Assembly (NCBI GenBank): GCA_965227255.1
Contig: CBDDFS010000002.1
Span: 496,001 to 560,000, forward strand
Reading direction: 5' to 3'
Length of the DNA stretch: 64,000 bases
From: CBDDFS01 sp965227255
GTDB taxonomy: Bacteria > Bacteroidota > Bacteroidia > Flavobacteriales_E > Vicingaceae
Position numbers and translations under genes: made by a program. Positions within the stretch are counted from its first letter, which is position 1; each line of letters begins with the position of its first letter. The notes under the pieces are model-generated. The model was given only the letters and a program-made list of their open reading frames with translations. It ran no database searches and was not told the origin of the DNA. Shown here piece by piece: positions 43,295 to 52,120 of the stretch.

Positions 43295-43627
43295 ATGTTG
43301 GAAGATCGATTCCTTTATATCCATTATTTCGAAAACAGTTTCATAGAAAAGGAAGACATTCAGGATGCACTTAAGATTGGCACTGAAATGAGTCCTTCAG
43401 ATCAGACAAAATTACTTATCGAAGTTGATCGCTACGTGGATTTCACTCCGGACGCGCGTGAATTTGCTCAGGACCACATGAGGACATTGAAAGCCGAAGC
43501 ACATGTATTTCCCAGTCTGGCGAATAGAATCTTGTTCAATTTATTTATCAGATTGAGAAAGAATGATCATCCCTTGAAAGCATTTCCAACATTTGATAAG
43601 GCATTTACCTGGTTATCTAAGGTTTAA
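43295..43627 (+). CDS. Small DUF7793/SpoIIAA-like protein, start uncertain
   Basis: 110 residues from the first ATG. The body LYIHYFENSFIEKEDIQDALKIG...KLLIEVDRYVDFTPDAREFA resembles a Bacteroidota family of STAS-like small proteins I recall as DUF7793, whose members normally begin about 10 residues earlier. In frame upstream of the ATG the sequence continues ISTDKYEIY and remains open back to a TAA at 43214. Only ATT/ATC-type codons and no ATG, GTG or TTG lie between, so a longer product from a rare start is possible. It ends 52 bp before the outer-membrane gene. Confidence 0.65.
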   Translation: MLEDRFLYIHYFENSFIEKEDIQDALKIGTEMSPSDQTKLLIEVDRYVDFTPDAREFAQDHMRTLKAEAHVFPSLANRILFNLFIRLRKNDHPLKAFPTFDKAFTWLSKV

Positions 43628-43678
43628 TCCTTCAATAAAATAAGTTTCGACAACAACGCTTTGGTAAATTCGCAAGCT

Positions 43679-45862
43679 GTGAAAAGGCTCCATAGAATAA
43701 GCTTTATTGCCCTTTTGGTTTTTGTGTTTTCAGATGCAAATGCCCAGGAAGTTGATATGGGAGCAATCACCTCCGAGAGTATTGAGGCCTCTCCCTTATT
43801 GAATGGCTTTGCTTTTGATGGTAAGCTAGAAGAACCTGAATGGGCCACTGCACAAAAGATTTCCAGTTTTACTCAAAGAGAGCTTGATCTGGGTCAACCT
43901 ATTTCTGAAAGAACGGAAGTGGCCGTGCTAATTGACAATGAGAACATGTATATCGGGGTTTGGTGCTACGACAGAGAACCGGATAAGATCATTGCCAAGG
44001 AAATGCGAAGGGATTTTAGCTTCAATCTCGATGATAATTTTATGGTCATAATTGACACTTACCTGGATCGTCGAAATGGTTTTCAGTTTGTCATCAATCC
44101 AAACGGTGCCCGGGCAGATCTCCAAATCTTCAACAATGGAGGTTCCATAAATCAATTCTGGAATGGAGTTTGGGATGTGCGTACTCAGATCACCGATGAA
44201 GGATGGTTTGCTGAAATTAAGATCCCATTCTATACGTTGAAATACAGACCCGGAGAAGAAGAGCAATGGTGGGGAATAAACTTTGAAAGAAATATCCGTA
44301 GAAATCGCCAACAAGCCAGATGGCAGGGGTGGCAGCGCAATTACGACATTTCAGATGTGAGTCAGGCCGGTGTATTAAAAGGACTGAAGAATTTAAGAGA
44401 TAAACTATTTGTTGAAATCAAACCATATGGTTTGGCCGGTGGTGAAAATACTGCCGAGGGAAATGAAGCCGTTGGTAATTTGGGTGGCGACATTAATGCC
44501 TTAATCGGGACAAGCTATCGTCTTAACCTTACTTTTAATACAGACTTTGCCCAGGTAGAGGCAGACCGCCAACAGATCAACCTTACTCGATTCCCACTAT
44601 TCTTTCCTGAATTACGTGAATTTTTCCTCGAAGGGGATGACTTCTTTGACTTTGGTTTTGGAGGAAATCGGATTCTTCCTTTCTACACCAGACGAATTGG
44701 TCTGAGCGAAACAAGAGAAACCGTACCTATAATTGCCGGTGCAAGAATACTAGGCAAGGAGAAAAGATCCACCCTTGGAGCCATGAGCATTCAAACGGCA
44801 GAGGCACATGGTGATCCCATGACAAACTTTTCCACATTGAGCTGGCGGCAGGATGTTGGTGCGCAAAGTGTGATCGGGGCTATGACTACCAATAAATTTA
44901 CTGAAGGAAGATGGCACACTACTACAGGAGCCAACGGACGATATAGTACAGCCAGATTATTCGGCAAAAGTAATTTTGATCTGGGTGGCTCTTACATTCA
45001 AACATACAATACCGACTCAGGATATAATGCCGATGCATTTGCATACCGTGTTTACATGAGTCTGCCAAATGATTTCCTGAGGGTGTTTGCTTCTGCACAA
45101 AGAAGTCCGGCCCCTTTTGATCCCGAAGTTGGTCTGATGCGAAGAAGAGATTTTCAGGAAACTTTCGGACAGGTTTTTCTTCAGCCACGACCCAAGAAAC
45201 GTTTTAAATGGATCAGACAGTTTTTCTTCTCGCCTTTTGGAATGACCTACGTTCAGTATGATGATACTAAGGAGCTTCAATCCTTTTCTTATAGAATAAG
45301 AATGCTGGGCTTCGAAACGAGGTCAGGAGAAGGTTTCTTTGTTGATGTCGAGCGAGTTGCCGAAGGCCTGAGTGAAGATTTTGAGATATTCCCGGACGTG
45401 GTGATTACCCAGGGTGAATACTGGTGGAATCGATTGAATGTATTTTTTGAGACCTTTGAAGCCCGGGAGTTTTCGTTCAGCACAAGAGGTAGTTTTGGAG
45501 AATTTTTTGAAGGAAATAGGATCTTGGGAGAGGCTATCTTTCTATGGAGAGCCACCAAAAACTTCAACATCAATGCGAACTACGAAAAGAATATTATCGA
45601 TCTGCCTCAGGGAAGTTTTGAAACCGACTTAATAGGATCGCGTATTGAGTATGCTTTCCATCCTCAGGCTTTTGGGTCATTGCTTGGGCAATGGAATTCA
45701 GCTCAGCAGGAACTGAATGTCAACTTTAGACTGCAACTTATTCCCAAGATCGGGACGGATTTCTATCTGATTTATAACCAATTGGTCGACACAGAAACAG
45801 GTGAATTTAATTCAGAACGAAGCACCCTTCTGGCAAAACTTGTATGGCGCTTCGTGATCTAG
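43679..45862 (+). CDS. DUF5916-type outer-membrane protein with N-terminal carbohydrate-binding-like domain
   Basis: 727 residues from a GTG at 43679, which puts a normal signal peptide (MKRLHRISFIALLVFVFSDANAQ, quoted in part) at the start; a TTG six codons earlier is the alternative. Residues about 40-230 form a CBM9/DOMON-like beta-sandwich (FDGKLEEPEWATAQKI, RTEVAVLIDNENMYIGVWCYD, NGFQFVINPNGARADLQI). The rest is an outer-membrane beta-barrel (FPLFFPELREFFLEGDDFF, LPFYTRRIG; terminal strand LLAKLVWRFVI). This layout matches the DUF5916 family, whose biochemical role is unknown; glycan or haem-related binding has been guessed for such domains. Confidence 0.88.
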   Translation: MKRLHRISFIALLVFVFSDANAQEVDMGAITSESIEASPLLNGFAFDGKLEEPEWATAQKISSFTQRELDLGQPISERTEVAVLIDNENMYIGVWCYDREPDKIIAKEMRRDFSFNLDDNFMVIIDTYLDRRNGFQFVINPNGARADLQIFNNGGSINQFWNGVWDVRTQITDEGWFAEIKIPFYTLKYRPGEEEQWWGINFERNIRRNRQQARWQGWQRNYDISDVSQAGVLKGLKNLRDKLFVEIKPYGLAGGENTAEGNEAVGNLGGDINALIGTSYRLNLTFNTDFAQVEADRQQINLTRFPLFFPELREFFLEGDDFFDFGFGGNRILPFYTRRIGLSETRETVPIIAGARILGKEKRSTLGAMSIQTAEAHGDPMTNFSTLSWRQDVGAQSVIGAMTTNKFTEGRWHTTTGANGRYSTARLFGKSNFDLGGSYIQTYNTDSGYNADAFAYRVYMSLPNDFLRVFASAQRSPAPFDPEVGLMRRRDFQETFGQVFLQPRPKKRFKWIRQFFFSPFGMTYVQYDDTKELQSFSYRIRMLGFETRSGEGFFVDVERVAEGLSEDFEIFPDVVITQGEYWWNRLNVFFETFEAREFSFSTRGSFGEFFEGNRILGEAIFLWRATKNFNINANYEKNIIDLPQGSFETDLIGSRIEYAFHPQAFGSLLGQWNSAQQELNVNFRLQLIPKIGTDFYLIYNQLVDTETGEFNSERSTLLAKLVWRFVI

Positions 45863-45906
45863 TTTGGAATCACTCACACTCTCACTCCCACTCTCACTCT
45901 GACTTC
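45863..45906. repeat. Simple-sequence CTCACT tract
   Basis: A tract of CACTCTCACTC-like hexamer words (about 45872-45902) bridges the stop of the outer-membrane gene and the end of the amidohydrolase gene, whose last codons lie inside it. It may have resulted from the same low-complexity expansion seen near 31647 and 42571. Confidence 0.5.
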
Positions 45907-46934
45907 TGTAACTCAATCCCCAACCAATCCAGCACATTCTTGTGCCAGATGTCATCTTTTTCTTGCTCAGAGATTATCCCAACTTCCGCAGCATAGTCAA
46001 CCACCCGACCAGGGTAAGAAGTGCCAACTCCTTCCATTTCTCCTAATGGATATGGATCATCGAGGCCCATAACGATCTGACTTGCACCTACTCGTTTTTT
46101 GAGTAATTCTAATGTGTATGAATCATGCACCAGCGTATCAAAAAAGAGGTTTTTGCTTTCCAATGTTTTTCTGGGATCTTCCAGGCCTTTGAAAATATCC
46201 GGCCTTCCATCAAAGCCCTGAATCCTTCTTCCGTAATTGGCAATCCCGAGCATACCGCCATGAGCAAAACATGTTCTAATGTTCGGGAATTTATTTGGCA
46301 GATCCCGTAATGTAAAAAGGTGAAGTGTGTCTGCACATTGAGCCATCATCCAAACCAGGTGAAATCTCCAATATTGATCTTTTAGTGCGATCATTTTTTC
46401 ACCATCATAAGGATGGATCTGAACGGCTAAGCCATGTTCGTTGGCCAGTTCATAAATTGGATCTACATCTGCCTCGGCAACGGATAGCCATTCTCCTTCT
46501 GCATTGAGAAAGTGGGTTGGTAGACAAAGCATTCGCATTCCAAGCTCATTCACGCAACGGTCGATTTCAGCCAGTGCCTGGTCCATATACAGTGGCTGAA
46601 CAACAAATCCACATGTGAATTTATCAGGATAGTCGCCCTGAAGACTTGCATTGTAATCGTTCTGGAATCGTATTCCGTCGTAACAGTCCTGTTCTTCCCA
46701 TCCATTGCAATACAACTGAGAAAGACAAAGCATCACTCCATGATCGATGTTGTTTTCATCCATCCATTCCAGCTTTTCTTGCAAGAAAAAACTGGGAGCC
46801 GTGATCGGCCTCGACCAATCACCCTGTCTCATGAATTTCTTATCATCATCGATCCAGAAGAGCTTTTTTTCCCGCATGAATTTGGGAATTTGTGAAGGCT
46901 CAGGAAGAATATGTCCGTGACCGTTTATTCGCAT
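45894..46934 (-). CDS. Amidohydrolase family protein, ACMSD-like
   Basis: 346 residues. The N-terminal metal motif is His6-x-His8 in MRINGHGHILPEP. VQIHPYDGEKMIAL supplies the next His, CFAHGGMLG a further metal His, and MGLDDPYPLGEME the terminal Asp region. The layout and the FLQEKLEWMDENNIDHGVML segment match 2-amino-3-carboxymuconate-6-semialdehyde decarboxylase and related decarboxylating amidohydrolases. ACMSD would act in the kynurenine pathway downstream of kmo, which is encoded 18 kb away. The assignment to that exact substrate is inference. It is in a lone transcriptional unit. Confidence 0.8.
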   Translation of the reverse strand: MRINGHGHILPEPSQIPKFMREKKLFWIDDDKKFMRQGDWSRPITAPSFFLQEKLEWMDENNIDHGVMLCLSQLYCNGWEEQDCYDGIRFQNDYNASLQGDYPDKFTCGFVVQPLYMDQALAEIDRCVNELGMRMLCLPTHFLNAEGEWLSVAEADVDPIYELANEHGLAVQIHPYDGEKMIALKDQYWRFHLVWMMAQCADTLHLFTLRDLPNKFPNIRTCFAHGGMLGIANYGRRIQGFDGRPDIFKGLEDPRKTLESKNLFFDTLVHDSYTLELLKKRVGASQIVMGLDDPYPLGEMEGVGTSYPGRVVDYAAEVGIISEQEKDDIWHKNVLDWLGIELQKSE

Positions 46935-47255
46935 GGTATAAAATTACATTTTCAAATTGAATGAGTTCAATCTTTAGCAAGTGGCCAAGGTTAAATCAAG
47001 GACTCCTAGCACTTTGTGAGCTAAATTTTGCACACCTATGCTAAGCAACAATTAATCAGTAGGATGGAGTTAAATGTTGTTTTAAAAGTAATCTCGATTT
47101 TGAAAATCGATAATTTTTTCGTATAATATCTACATGATGCGAATTAAAACATCTTCAGTTAGCTAACCCATTCTGGGTTATGCACTTTGCCTTCGCAATT
47201 CTCAAATACACCGACCAGTAGTCGGTATTTTCAAACCATTTAAAAACTAAGTATC
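46935..47255. promoter_or_regulatory. Palindrome-rich intergenic region
   Basis: 321 bp without a gene, holding three perfect inverted repeats: CGATTTTGAAAATCG (47095-47109, 7-1-7), TAACCCATTCTGGGTTA (47164-47180, 7-3-7) and ACCGACCAGTAGTCGGT (47210-47226, 6-5-6). A TTGAAA-N16-TATAAT pair (47100-47127) resembles a classical promoter, but Bacteroidota use a different consensus. The last hairpin ends 29 bp before the next start codon. Nothing else is recognisable in its left third. Confidence 0.5.
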
Positions 47256-47732
47256 ATGAAGATCAATGTTTTTTGTGCGCTAGCACTACTATTTTCTTAT
47301 TTCCATATTCAATCACAGGAATATGCACCTGTGGAAGATCCTGATTTAATAGAAAAATATAGTCAGAGTCTTGTTACATTATATCCGCACTTATCGGAGA
47401 AAATCACCTTGAAGGGGGTCTTTGACATTGGCGACAGATACCGCCTGATTAACTTTACCGATGGCGAAGAAGATTATGAGACCATCGTCAATTCCGGAAG
47501 AGAGGATATGATGATTGTAGCAGAATTCAGACGAATTCCCAAAGAAGAAATTCCAAAAATTGTAATGGATCAATTAAAGAAGGAAGATCTTGATTCTTGG
47601 AATTATCAGAAGGGCTTTGAATACGAAAAGCCGGGTTCTCATCAAATGTATGCCATTGAAGTGAGTAATGATGACAAATCAAAGCGACTATACTTTGACG
47701 CCCTTGGTCATCCCGAAGAAAACCCTATTTAA
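47256..47732 (+). CDS. Small secreted hypothetical protein
   Basis: 158 residues with signal peptide MKINVFCALALLFSYFHIQSQ. The mature part is acidic with a beta-rich centre (GVFDIGDRYRLINFTDGEEDYET in part) and the KGFEYEKPGSHQMYAIEV segment. This vaguely recalls PepSY-like or periplasmic inhibitor domains, but I cannot assign a family. It is 41 bp upstream of dps and may share its promoter and leader palindromes. Confidence 0.6.
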   Translation: MKINVFCALALLFSYFHIQSQEYAPVEDPDLIEKYSQSLVTLYPHLSEKITLKGVFDIGDRYRLINFTDGEEDYETIVNSGREDMMIVAEFRRIPKEEIPKIVMDQLKKEDLDSWNYQKGFEYEKPGSHQMYAIEVSNDDKSKRLYFDALGHPEENPI

Positions 47733-47773
47733 ACATTAAAGAAAAAAATAATTCAATAATAAATTTAAACATA

Positions 47774-48274
47774 ATGAAGATCAAAGAACAAAGCTCAAAA
47801 CAACTAGGATACACTAAACTTGAAACTGCAGAGATCGTATCTAATTTGGACAAGAATCTCAGTAATTACCAAATATTTTATCACAAACTCCAAGGATTTC
47901 ATTGGAATGTAGTTGGAGGTGACTTTTTTGAAGTACATGAAGTAACTGAGAAAATGTATAAAATGGCTGCCGAGAATATTGATGAGATAGCTGAGCGTAT
48001 AAGAATATTTGGTGTGCTTCCGGAAGTAAGATTGCAGAATTACATGAAAAATGCAATAATTGAACAGACAGATACAGATAAAAGTTCGCAACTTATGATT
48101 TTTGAATTAATCAAAGACATCCAGTCGCTTACCGAATCGCTTCTAGGAACTCATGAATCAGCATCAGCAAATGGAGATGTTGGTACAGCCTTAATGGTCA
48201 GCGAAATGATCAAAGAACTTGAAACATTCCATTGGCAACTATCTTCCTGGGCGAACAGAAGATTTGCCAACTAA
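47774..48274 (+). CDS. dps: Dps-family DNA-binding ferritin
   Basis: 166 residues. The ferroxidase residues are at His43 (GFHWNVVG), His55 (EVHEV), Asp70 and Glu74 (NIDEIAERI). Their spacing (12, 15 and 4) equals that of known Dps dodecamers. The terminal helix ELETFHWQLSSWANRR is also typical. Dps stores iron with H2O2 as oxidant and protects DNA during starvation and oxidative stress. Followed by a good intrinsic terminator. Confidence 0.95.
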   Translation: MKIKEQSSKQLGYTKLETAEIVSNLDKNLSNYQIFYHKLQGFHWNVVGGDFFEVHEVTEKMYKMAAENIDEIAERIRIFGVLPEVRLQNYMKNAIIEQTDTDKSSQLMIFELIKDIQSLTESLLGTHESASANGDVGTALMVSEMIKELETFHWQLSSWANRRFAN

Positions 48275-48300
48275 TCTGAAAATCATTTTGAAATTTTGTG

Positions 48301-48327
48301 CCCCGCATTAAATGTGGGGTTTTTTTA
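48301..48327 (+). terminator. Intrinsic terminator of dps
   Basis: CCCCGCAT and ATGTGGGG pair (one G-T wobble) around a TAA loop, followed by seven to eight T residues. It is 26 bp after the dps stop. Confidence 0.88.
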
Positions 48328-48470
48328 TTCATAAGCCTTCAATGTCATAGGAATGATATGGAAAAACATTTCATTTAATGAACCGACAAAGGTCGAACGG
48401 TCTTCTTCCTTCTTGTTCCCTGACCAAACCTTGTCAATTTTTATATTTTTATTTATTCAAATCCTCAGTT

Positions 48471-49949
48471 ATGCGCTCAATTATTACTCTGGCAACTATC
48501 ATTTTAACCGCACAATTCACATTTTCACAGTCCAATGCGCTCGATTTTGACGGCTCGAATGACCGAGCCGAAGCTTCCAATGCTTCTGCTTTGGTTGGCG
48601 GTAGTGCCATTTCAATGTCGATGTGGATACGACCCACAAAAAATGGTGGCCCTTTTGGTTTTGCTGGTTTCAGAAACAATTCGTCTCAGGATTTTTATCT
48701 TTTACAACTGAATGCAACAACCCTTGAAGCTCGATTCAGAAATAGTGGGGGAACGAATTACGACGTCGTAAGCTCGTCTTTAGTCTTGAATATATGGCAA
48801 CATTTCGTCATGACCTATGATGGTTCTGAACTATCACTTTATAGAAATGGAAGTAAAGTAGATTCCATTGCGGCAAGTGGAACATTCTCAGGATCTGGTG
48901 GAACATTTTACCTCGGTGCCTTACCATGGTCATCTTCCTACTTCTCCCTCGATGGACGCCTGGATGATGTGACTCTATGGAGTAAATCACTGAGTCCAAC
49001 AGAAGTAACCTGTATGTATAATTACGGTGTAGATACGAGCATGGCAAACCTTGAGATTTATTATCCATTTGATCAGGCTAAAGCAGGCGCAAATAACTCA
49101 GGAAGAGATACGGTGGTTGATGTAATGGGCAATGCCAATGCCGACATGTTGAATTTTTCCTTGTCGGGATCAACTTCAAATTGGGTTGGCGGTTATCAGA
49201 CTCATACTTATACAAACGGAAACATTTGTCAAGGCGATTCTTTTTTGTTTGGAGGCACTTACAGAAATTCCGGAGGCAGGTACTTCACAAGTTATTCTGT
49301 TGCAGGACAATGCGATTCTATCGTTCAGCTCGATTTGGTAGTTCATGAAGCTGATACCACGAGTGCACATCATCGTATTTGCGAAGGTGATTCTGTGGAA
49401 TTCAATGGCCAATATTTAAAAGATGAAGGCAACTATAGTGTAACCCTGACATCTCAGTATGGATGTGATTCTACGTCTAATCTGAGTATAGATGTTGACA
49501 CCGTAGATACACGATTTACACAATCGGGATTTATACTAGCGGCCTTGGCAAGTGGAGCCACTTTTCAATGGTATAACTGTGATGGTGACAGTATTGCGGC
49601 CGATACAGGTAGAATCTTTGAATTTGATGAACATGCCCGTTATGCTGTGATCGTGACACAGAATAATTGTACGGATACTTCTGAATGTATGTACACGGCA
49701 GTGGGAATATCAAAGTATTCAAAAAATGACATTCTTATTTATCCAAATCCGGCAAATTTCAGACTGAATTTTGAGGGTTTATTTGGCACTAGCGAAGTGA
49801 AGATCTACGACATTTATTCAAGACTTCATATAAGTGAGACGATGGAAGCACATGGGTCGATAGATATCAGTCAATTGCAAACAGGTACATACTTCATTCA
49901 CATCGAAAATGAAATGCAGATTGAAACGAGAAAGATTCTGATAGAGTAA
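48471..49949 (+). CDS. Secreted LamG-domain protein with type A T9SS signal
   Basis: 492 residues from the ATG at 48471; a longer frame from 48378 would put a 31-residue non-signal leader ahead of a good signal peptide (MRSIITLATIILTAQFTFSQ). A LamG/concanavalin-like domain covers about 20-215 (NALDFDGSNDRAEASNAS, QHFVMTYDGSELSLYRNG, LDGRLDDVTLWSKSLSP). Two short Cys-containing repeats follow (NGNICQGDSFLFGGTYRNSG; RICEGDSVEFNGQYL). The end is a type A T9SS sorting domain starting ILIYPNPA and ending KILIE. Same overall design as the protein at 56528. Confidence 0.88.
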   Translation: MRSIITLATIILTAQFTFSQSNALDFDGSNDRAEASNASALVGGSAISMSMWIRPTKNGGPFGFAGFRNNSSQDFYLLQLNATTLEARFRNSGGTNYDVVSSSLVLNIWQHFVMTYDGSELSLYRNGSKVDSIAASGTFSGSGGTFYLGALPWSSSYFSLDGRLDDVTLWSKSLSPTEVTCMYNYGVDTSMANLEIYYPFDQAKAGANNSGRDTVVDVMGNANADMLNFSLSGSTSNWVGGYQTHTYTNGNICQGDSFLFGGTYRNSGGRYFTSYSVAGQCDSIVQLDLVVHEADTTSAHHRICEGDSVEFNGQYLKDEGNYSVTLTSQYGCDSTSNLSIDVDTVDTRFTQSGFILAALASGATFQWYNCDGDSIAADTGRIFEFDEHARYAVIVTQNNCTDTSECMYTAVGISKYSKNDILIYPNPANFRLNFEGLFGTSEVKIYDIYSRLHISETMEAHGSIDISQLQTGTYFIHIENEMQIETRKILIE

Positions 49950-49976
49950 GGACCACGCGACCCTTTTCAAACAATA

Positions 49977-51398
49977 TTATTTTCCTTCTACTTCCAGGAT
50001 TTTTTTGTTCTTCTCTTTCAATCTCCACTGAGCACCCATACTCTCTTTGAGGTTTTCAGGTAGAGCTTCAATAGGAACAACCAAATCTCCTTCAACAGGC
50101 CAATCCTCTAATAGTTCCGGCTTATAGCCTTCAGGGTAATACAGATCTGGATCGATTTGCTGTTCTCTTACAAATGGTTCTTGTATATCTTCTCTGCTAT
50201 GAGGAGGGTGGGGAACAACCAACTGACCATTTGTAAAATCGAATTGTGGTGCTCTTGAGTTTGGGTACTCCGGCAGGATTCCTTCTCGCACCCAAACTGC
50301 ATCTTTAGTAAGATTAACCACAATTCCATCAGGAGCCCCAAAGCGATATGGACCTTTCCAATGTTCACGCACTTCTGCAGTCACTTCTTCATTGAGAAAT
50401 GGATCATAACTCTGGTGGGTTGTCATGAGCATTCTGGGTTGTATTTCATTTGCAACATATCCTACACCATATGCAGGAGAGTGGTGAGTATCTATAGTAT
50501 ATCTTCCCAGGAAAGGAGGAACACCTTGTACACCTGAATTAATTTCTACAACCTCTTGCTGTAACTCTGTTATGTACAAATCAACACCTTTACAATACTC
50601 AATATCTAATTTACTTGGCCTTCCATCACCCGTCCAAACTACACTCATGCCATTCCAATCCAGTCTGTAACCTGAGGCTCCATCTTTTGCGTGTGACCTC
50701 TGCCAATGAATGATCTTTACTCCATTTTCTTCATAAACCACGCCGCCATTGTCTCTAAAATCAAACTCATTCACCTGAATGTCATGTCCTTCTCCCACAG
50801 GAAAAACGCTGAAAGCATCACGGTGCCAACCGAGCATCATCTTCATTCCTTCCACCATGGTTTTCGTTCCATATTCTTCTGTTCGACCAGAAGGTCCGTG
50901 AATTGTTAATGGCTCATGCCAACCACCGGCCCATGTTCCGAACATCCATAAATAGGGAAGAGAACCAAAGTGATCAACGTGAAGGTGAGTGATAAATACA
51001 TGTTTGATCTGATTTAACGCCACCCTGGCCGCAACATAATTTGCTACCGCTCCTTCTCCCATGTCAAAAACGAAATTATCGCCATTTCCAAGCTCAACAT
51101 AAATAGATGTGTTCATTTGGCCAGGTCTGATCATCGGAGCTGTACCCATAAAAGTGACTCTGATTTCATTAGGTTGAACATCCTCTGTTCCAGGAAACCA
51201 GTTGGCCGCACTCTTTAGCCAGGGCATTGGTCTAACGCCATCAAATAACAAACCTTCTTTCCAACGATCCATTGGAACACCTCCACTTAAGGCTTTCTGG
51301 ATATCTTCCTGAGAAGAAGGATCTTGAATTTCTTGTGCATTTAATAGAATTGAAGGGAAACTGAGAAAAGCTAATACTACAAAAGCGAGATTTTTCAT
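49977..51398 (-). CDS. Secreted metallo-beta-lactamase-fold hydrolase (GntH/AtsA-like)
   Basis: 473 residues from the ATG at 51398; an ATG three codons upstream is equally placed for the signal peptide MKNLAFVVLAFLSFPSILLNAQ (in part). Zinc ligands lie in THLHVDHFGSLPYLWMF (HxHxDH), with the further ligand in VVWTGDGRP and the His in DTHHSPAYG or LMTTHQSYD. The stretch NYVAARVALNQIKHVFITHLHVDH with GPSGRTEEYGTKTMVEGMK closely resembles proteins annotated as the guanitoxin MBL hydrolase GntH family (both quoted in part). No other guanitoxin genes are here, so that name should not be taken as a function. Confidence 0.8.
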   Translation of the reverse strand: MKNLAFVVLAFLSFPSILLNAQEIQDPSSQEDIQKALSGGVPMDRWKEGLLFDGVRPMPWLKSAANWFPGTEDVQPNEIRVTFMGTAPMIRPGQMNTSIYVELGNGDNFVFDMGEGAVANYVAARVALNQIKHVFITHLHVDHFGSLPYLWMFGTWAGGWHEPLTIHGPSGRTEEYGTKTMVEGMKMMLGWHRDAFSVFPVGEGHDIQVNEFDFRDNGGVVYEENGVKIIHWQRSHAKDGASGYRLDWNGMSVVWTGDGRPSKLDIEYCKGVDLYITELQQEVVEINSGVQGVPPFLGRYTIDTHHSPAYGVGYVANEIQPRMLMTTHQSYDPFLNEEVTAEVREHWKGPYRFGAPDGIVVNLTKDAVWVREGILPEYPNSRAPQFDFTNGQLVVPHPPHSREDIQEPFVREQQIDPDLYYPEGYKPELLEDWPVEGDLVVPIEALPENLKESMGAQWRLKEKNKKILEVEGK

Positions 51399-51481
51399 TT
51401 CAGACAAATTTGGTTATTGCCTAAAATAACAATCGAAGGGACATTTTTCTTTTCATATCCTTTCTTTTTCTGACATTTTCT

Positions 51482-52117
51482 TTATTCAATCTTAAACCTA
51501 AGAACCGTCCTTAATTTCTCTTCCGGAACTTTTCTGAAGTCTGAAAGATAGATTTCACGGTGCTTTTTTGAGGATCTTGTGAGATCTTGATCGCTTGCAT
51601 AGTCCTCCATTATGCTGAAGCTCGCAGGTTCATCATCAAAACTTCCCAAGTGTAGCATCTGTATGCATTTTCCATCCTCAATCGATTCGAGTTGTAATTT
51701 ATCCAGCAATGCATTGGCTTTCTTCTTTTTGCTGAGTTCAAGCATTTCGTCAAAAAAGGCCTGAGTAACAAATTCCGGTTGTCGGATCATGATCTTAAAG
51801 ACCAGGTCATCTTTATCAAATGAACCATCATATTTCTTCTTTGCTTCCTCATTCAGATCCCAAATACCCTCCAGAGGATAAACAGTATAGTCATGATAGC
51901 CAGCAGGTTTTTGCGGGACTTTTTTCAGATTCATTTTAATGGCATAGGAAATAGCATATAAAGCACCGATGCATTCGGCAAACATTAGACTGTTTGGGTT
52001 TCCTTCACCTGAAATTGTTGCGAACTTAAATGAGGGGATTACTGCTACTTCGGGTCTTGGTTTCGGCAGGTAATAAGTCTTTTCCTGTTTTCTCCATTCA
52101 TGTTTCTTCATGGTCAT
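51482..52117 (-). CDS. GyrI-like small-molecule-binding domain protein
   Basis: 211 residues; an ATG two codons in is an alternative start. KHEWRKQEKTYYLPKPRPEVAVIPSFKFATISGEGNPNS opens the family (in part). It is followed by YAISYAIKMNLK and YTVYPLEGIWDL, as in SOUL/GyrI-like proteins that bind hydrophobic small molecules without a DNA-binding domain. The gene follows DUF2200 with 3 bp between and is in the same transcript. Confidence 0.85.
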   Translation of the reverse strand: MTMKKHEWRKQEKTYYLPKPRPEVAVIPSFKFATISGEGNPNSLMFAECIGALYAISYAIKMNLKKVPQKPAGYHDYTVYPLEGIWDLNEEAKKKYDGSFDKDDLVFKIMIRQPEFVTQAFFDEMLELSKKKKANALLDKLQLESIEDGKCIQMLHLGSFDDEPASFSIMEDYASDQDLTRSSKKHREIYLSDFRKVPEEKLRTVLRFKIE

Positions 52118-52120
52118 GCT

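Noticed and set aside
47100..47127. TTGAAA-N16-TATAAT as a housekeeping promoter.
   Set aside because: It matches the Escherichia coli consensus, but Bacteroidota sigma factors use TTG/TAnnTTTG; it is listed only as a coincidence within a palindrome.
49977..51398. Guanitoxin biosynthesis.
   Set aside because: Only one family member is present and its neighbours are unrelated.
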